Shown here: positions 59,398-64,000 of the stretch, in pieces | Position numbering within the stretch: position 1 is the stretch's first letter | How the letters are laid out: every line of letters starts with the position of its first letter | Assembly: GCA_029931535.1 (NCBI GenBank) | Contig: JAQPZY010001523.1 | Span: 561,001 to 625,000, forward strand | Source of the DNA: Margaritifera margaritifera | Lineage: Eukaryota; Mollusca; Bivalvia; Unionida; Margaritiferidae | Direction of reading: 5' to 3' | DNA length: 64,000 nucleotides | Notes under the pieces: model-generated | Told to the model about the DNA's origin: nothing | Database searches by the model: none | The model's input: the letters and a program-made list of their open reading frames with translations, nothing else | Translations under genes and position numbers: made by a program

Positions 59398-59660
59398 AGT
59401 TGAAGATTTTGGGTTGGTGTTGTATGGCACAACAACACAAGTAGGTTATTTAGTGCCAAGGCAATTGGAGTAAAATGCCTTGCCCTAGGACACACCACAG
59501 TAGCTGACCTGGGCTGATTCACTGGAAGGATTAAAGCCTGCACTCTTTGTTTGCAAGTCCAGCACACTAAACCACAGCTCCTGTTTCCGTTAGTCGCCTC
59601 GTATGACATGCAGGAGAATGCATTCGGCCTATTCTACATACATCCCTGAACCCATAGAGG
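59398..59660 (-). mobile_element. SINE with Ala-tRNA-like head and preceding domain
   Basis: On the minus strand the head GAGCTGTGGTTTAGTGTGCTGG, anticodon-like GACTTGCAAAC (TGC) and GTGCAGGCTTTAATCC are followed by CCCAGGTCAGCTACTGTGG and the core GTGTCCTAGGGCAAGGCATT with TTACTCCAATTGCC. It ends in CAACACCAACCC. Upstream, CATGTCATACGAGGCGAC and GGGATGTATGTAGAATAGGCC resemble another mollusc SINE-associated domain (GTCGCCTC.TACGACA), so the copy may be dimeric. Confidence 0.75.
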
Positions 59661-59664
59661 GAGC

Positions 59665-60415
59665 CACCATAGTTCAAGAATATCATATTCAGACATATAT
59701 AAAATAAGCTAAATGTAAACAAAGTGTAAATGAAGATCTGTCAGTGTTGTCCATTACTCATCAAATAGGCAGGATACAGTTTCCCTTGGAGGTGACTTTA
59801 AGTGGGATAAAACTAAGGGCAAAACTGCTTCGTGATTAGGCTGTAATGGCATTATATATTGCTGTTAGTATTTCTTGCCCTTCTTTTTCCATAAGAAAAT
59901 TACAAATGCATAAATTCCATCAATTTTTAAAGCTGAAATACATAATATGGAAAGAAAGCAATTTAAATCAATGAAATGTTGATTTGTTTAAAGAAAATAA
60001 CCTTAAAATATTTTGTGTTGGAGCTTACCAAGGGATAATATTATTATCAGGGGAAAAAGGGTGCACTGTAAAGAGAACAGGGTGCATCTCCCTACTTGCT
60101 TAATATTATGCTGCAAACTATTCCATAAAACTGTACTGGCATAAACAAAAGATTTCATAAAATACTCTGAACATTCAGTATATATATAAATCATTGTTTA
60201 CACTCGACCATGTACTCCTTGTGCTAATGTTCCTTAAAAACTTGAAAACATTAAGATACCCTAGTGCTAAATTGAAAGTAAGAACAGCTTTTCATAAAAA
60301 ATAATATAATCCTTAATTGGCATCCATCTAAGAGTGTTTAAAAAGAGACGATGTAGATGTTAAAATACTTTTGACATTTAAGATACTACTTTCAATTTAA
60401 GAGGAGTAGCAATAA
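59665..60415. other. Flank, nothing recognised
   Basis: No supported feature. The minus-strand frames are short and unlike any known protein. Confidence 0.45.
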
Positions 60416-60419
60416 CAAC

Positions 60420-62090
60420 ATTTTCAAGAAGGCTGCTGTGGTGGCCATACCAAACTGGATGTCAGATCGGCACCATTTTCATTTAGTACCAACTAGATGC
60501 CTTCAGAAGTCTTCTGGTGAAAACCCAATGTTGATATGACTTTCCATCTAGAAGTAGCATTAAGATTTTCAAGATGGCTGCTGCTGTGGCCATATTGGAT
60601 ATCAGATTGGCACAATTTTTATTTAGGACCAACTAAACACTATAAGAAGTCTTCCAGTGAAACCCCATGCTCATACGACTTTCTGTTTAGGAGGAGTAGC
60701 ATTAACAAGATTTTCAAGTTGACTACTGTGGTGTATGTCAGATCTGCACCATTTTTATTTACGACTAACTAAACATCATAACAAGTCTTTTAGCGAAAAC
60801 CCCGTGTTGATATGACCATCCATTCAGGAGGAGTAGCAATAACAAGATTTTCAAGATGGCTGCCATGGCAATAACAAGATTTTCAAGATGGCTTCTGTGG
60901 TGGATGTTAGATCGGTACTATTTTCATTTATGACCAAGAAGACATCATAAAAGTCGTTTTGTGAAAAACCCCATGTTGACATGATTATCCATTCAGGTGG
61001 AGTACCAAGATTTTCAAGATGGCCACTGTGGTGGCCATAATGGATATCAGGATGGCACTATGTTCATTTAGAACCAACTAGACATTACAATACATCTTCT
61101 GGTGAAACACCATGCCAATATTAATTTCTGTTCCGGGAGAGTAACAATAACAAGATTTTCAAGATGGCTACCATGACTACCATACTGGACATCAGATCTG
61201 CACTATTTTCATTTAGGGTCAAACAGACATCATAAAAAGTCTTTTAGTGAAAACCCCATGTTGATAAGACCATCCATTCTGGTGGAGTAGCAATAACATG
61301 CTTTTCAAGATGCCCACTGTGGTGGCCATATTGGATGTCCGGAGAGCACTATTTTCAACTAGGACAAACTAGACAATATAAGATGTCTTCTGGTGAAAAG
61401 CCCATATTGATATGACTTTTCATTCAGAAGTAGTGCTCTCAAGATTTTCATGGCCGTATTGGACATAAGATTGGCACCATCTTCATTTAGGACCAAATAA
61501 GTGAAAACCCTATGTTGATCTGAATATCTATTCAGCAGGAGTAGTCATAACAAGATTTTTCAAGATGGCCACTGTGGTGGCCATACTGGATGTCTGAGCA
61601 AAACCATTTTCATTTAGGACCAACAAGATATCATAAGAAATCTTTTCATGAAAACCCCATGTTGATATGACTTTCCATTCAGGCAAAACAATAACAAGAT
61701 TTTCAAGATGGCTGCCATGGCAGACATATTGGACATAGGATTGGTGCCATTTTCATTTAGGATTGGTTTTGGTTTTGTGGGGCTTAAGGCCATTTTTCAA
61801 CACATGATAGGCTATACATGGTGGCCAGTATATTTAGTGGAGGCAGAACCTGGGAAGAACTATCAACTCACAGAAAACTTTCTCACATACTCATGATGGT
61901 CAAGCCAACACTCGAACCCACGTGGACAGAGGTGAGATGTGAGTGATCTGCTAAGACAAGCGCCTTAGACTACTCAGAGACCCAGGACCCCTTTCATTTA
62001 GGACCAACTAGACATCATAAGAAGTCTTTTAGTGAAATCCCCATGTTGATATGACCATCCATTCTGGAGAAGTGATAACTCTAACCTTGG
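60420..62090. repeat. ~145-bp CAAGATGGC-type tandem array, about eleven units
   Basis: Units carry AACAAGATTTTCAAGATGGC, GTGGTGGCCATATTGGATG, CATTTTCATTTAGGACCAAC, TAGACATCATAAGAAGTCTT, GTGAAAACCCCATGTTGATA and TGACCATCCATTCAGGAGGA. It is interrupted by the SINE at 61763-61991. A smaller array is at 37930-38460. Confidence 0.9.
61763..61991 (-). mobile_element. Full-length Leu/Ser-tRNA SINE with 12-bp duplication
   Basis: On the minus strand: GGGTCTCTGAGTAGTCTAAGGC, GTCCACGTGGGTTCGAGTG (B box), then CATGAGTATGTGAGAAAG, GGTTCTGCCTCCACTAAAT, GCCATGTATAGCC and the tail AAGCCCCACAAAACCAAAACC. The 12-mer TTTCATTTAGGA flanks it at 61751-61762 and 61992-62003, in the surrounding array. This is target-primed insertion by a LINE machinery and fixes the element ends. 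Confidence 0.93.
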
Positions 62091-62099
62091 AAATGATTT

Positions 62100-63740
62100 G
62101 TTCTGGATTACTTTGGAACTTCCATCCTTACAGTGATGCTACCTTTGTGGACAGATGATTTGCATCAATTCTTTTAGGCAAGGTATGATTTGTACAAATA
62201 TTTTGAACGACATCGAAAAAATTGAATATTTGTATTGCATCCCTAGAAAATTCATTCCCAACCTTGCCTATTATATATATCTAAATAGGATTTTTTTTTT
62301 TTTAAATTTTATAAATTTCTCAGATAATCTGACATTTCTTACTACAGTGATATAATTTCATAGGCCTGTGATACAAATCAAATCAAAAGTTTAGTTTAAA
62401 ATGAAAGTTTTTTTCTTCTTTCTTCTGAAGTACATTTATTTGCGAGGCAAATAAACACAGAAAATAGTCAATTTCAACATTTTTATATTTATTTTTGTTA
62501 TATCAAAAATATTGCAATTTCAACAATTTGTCAAGAGAATAGTACAAAAATATGGCCCTTTTGGGCCAAAGGAATTCGAGTCAGGGTAAGTTATTTTTTT
62601 TAACACGACTTTCCCTTAGCCTGTCTTAATATTTTTGTTTAAGCACTTTTTTTAAAAAAAAAGTACCATAAATTGTGGCCAAAGGACCCACATATATGAA
62701 ATTTTCATGTCTAAGGCACAAGACCATTACAAAATTCAGGAAACATCTTGTGGACATCACGTTTTGATTTAATTCACCCCCACCCCTAATTTTTACATTA
62801 AAAAAAAAATCACCGCATACAAAATTAAAAAAATAGAAGCATTTATTTGTAATAATCAATTGCATTATTTACCTGAAAAACTTACCTCAAAATGACCCTA
62901 TGTGATAATCATTTCTACCTAGACTCAACTTCAGAGTGGTTTAAATTTCTACATAAATTATGAGTTGTTGATCTGGCATGCGACTCTATACTTTAAATTA
63001 GCAACACCCAAACTGCATAACAGAACTCCCACAGTAACGGTCTGCATAAATAAGATACAACTGAAATATGGCTGATGTCAAACAAAACAACAGATCGGCA
63101 TATACTACCTAATAAGACTCAAAATGGCCCTTCTCCTTTCTCTCACATGGCACTATTTATTATCATTGTTGTAAGGGACCTGATTACTGATTCTCAATGC
63201 TGTAAGAGATCTACTTGGTCTGCGTTCGATTTGTAACAGGATGCTTTCGATTTGGCACAAGTAGGAAAACTAACGTTAAATAGCTGATGGACCCGCATGA
63301 AATGTACAGTCTAATACTGTTTATTTCCCCCCATGTTAATTATGTATATGAACTTTTTTGTTGTTGAAGTAATTAACAATAAAATCTTTCGCAGATTAAT
63401 AACTTGAAAAGGCTACAGGAAGCTTGGAACGACTACACAACGGTTGTTATAATCTACAAGAAAAACAATGTTTGACGACGCCCAGGTTGTATCTTAATGG
63501 GCAACCCCTGCAGTCCGTAATATTACTCTCTGAACTAGCTGCCATTTATGTGACGGAATTAACGTGGAAAACTTCGTAACAGCTCATCTTACACACTGAC
63601 ATAAAGTGGACACTCTCCTTAGGGGTGCGTTTTGGAGCTTGTGACTAAAAATATGGTTCGACGTTGATTATCAGTAAGGGAACGACCATTTAATTTGGGA
63701 GTTGGGTGATAGGGCGGCTTGGATTTCTTCTGTGCCGGTG
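62100..63740. other. Flank, nothing recognised
   Basis: No Acinus SAP-domain exon, promoter motif or other gene could be identified in this stretch. A CCTTTTGGGCCAAAGG palindrome near 62557 is the only local structure noted. Confidence 0.45.
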
Positions 63741-63742
63741 TG

Positions 63743-63750
<8 letters not shown>

Positions 63751-63837
<87 letters not shown>
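63751..63837. repeat. (GT)n-(AT)n microsatellite
   Basis: A short GT run leads into about 40 uninterrupted AT dinucleotides. It is the longest simple repeat in the window. Confidence 0.98.
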
Positions 63838-63839
<2 letters not shown>

Positions 63840-64000
63840 CTTTTACCTCAAGATAATTTAGTTTTTGAACTAATATAATGGGGCGTAGGGGGTTCGCTAT
63901 AAATCTGAGCAAGAATTTTTTTTTCCAAAGCTATTTGAGAGCCAGAATTGATTTTCTACAAAAATATCCCAGCCTCCCCCCCCCCCCCCCCATAAACTTG
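63840..64000. other. Window end, poly-C tract
   Basis: A 14-16 base C run lies at about 63976-63991. Nothing else is recognised here. Confidence 0.6.

Noticed and set aside
63619..63912. Minus-strand frame containing Tyr-Ile repeats
   Set aside because: It is mostly the (AT)n tract; the remaining 40 residues show no similarity or splice context for Acinus.

Overview
This is a 64 kb window of AT-rich, intron-dominated animal nuclear DNA. The density of tRNA-headed SINEs, the blocks of TTGACCTTTGACC-type repeats of roughly 130-150 bp, and the protein similarities point to a lophotrochozoan, most probably a mollusc and perhaps a bivalve. That placement is inferred from repeat style, not proven.

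The only host gene I can support is the Acinus orthologue (ACIN1 in vertebrates), on the minus strand. Acinus is an RNA-binding subunit of the ASAP complex (with RNPS1 and SAP18), which associates with the exon junction complex. Twelve coding exons can be placed, in transcription order at 46735-46130, 43149-42699, 40751-40625, 38600-38524, 35420-35348, 28426-28354, 24989-24820, 20801-20673, 14570-14348, 5400-5165, 2800-2693 and 411-120. Every junction is in phase, giving about 855 codons: an acidic, charged N-terminal part, an RS-rich block, the conserved KWG..TATT and SLKGLISDIK segment, an acidic stretch, the RRM split over two exons, and the REWDRDK charged tail. The SAP-domain 5' end and the C-terminal RSB motif are not visible and probably lie outside the window.

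The introns and the 17 kb upstream of the first visible exon are filled with mobile elements. A degenerate DIRS-like tyrosine-recombinase retrotransposon (about 9.83-14.32 kb) has inverted terminal repeats and lies in the intron before the RRM exon. An almost complete ZBED-type hAT transposon (53727-58027) has an exact 8-bp target duplication, three in-phase transposase exons and a single in-frame stop. A second hAT-type transposase (DUF4371/ZNF862-like) is present only as a 5' fragment near 30.8-31.4 kb. There are also hAT-like MITEs, TA-flanked small MITEs, two 1.5 kb pogo-like elements in opposite orientation, several SINE families (one with a clean 12-bp duplication), and two composite repeats with a tRNA-like head and ~140-bp tandem cores.

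Tandem arrays include a 47-bp satellite (3198-3620), a 44-bp array beside an Acinus exon (20833-21185), a 51-bp array inside the DIRS element, a 30-copy ~42-bp array (49917-51171), many ~140-335-bp arrays, and long (AT)n tracts. I see no tRNA, rRNA, CRISPR or bacterial-type feature. No wholly new biological system is evident. The best candidates for follow-up are the DIRS element with its exon-mimicking terminal repeats, the variable-core SINE-like repeat, and the inverted pogo-like pair bracketing six Acinus exons.
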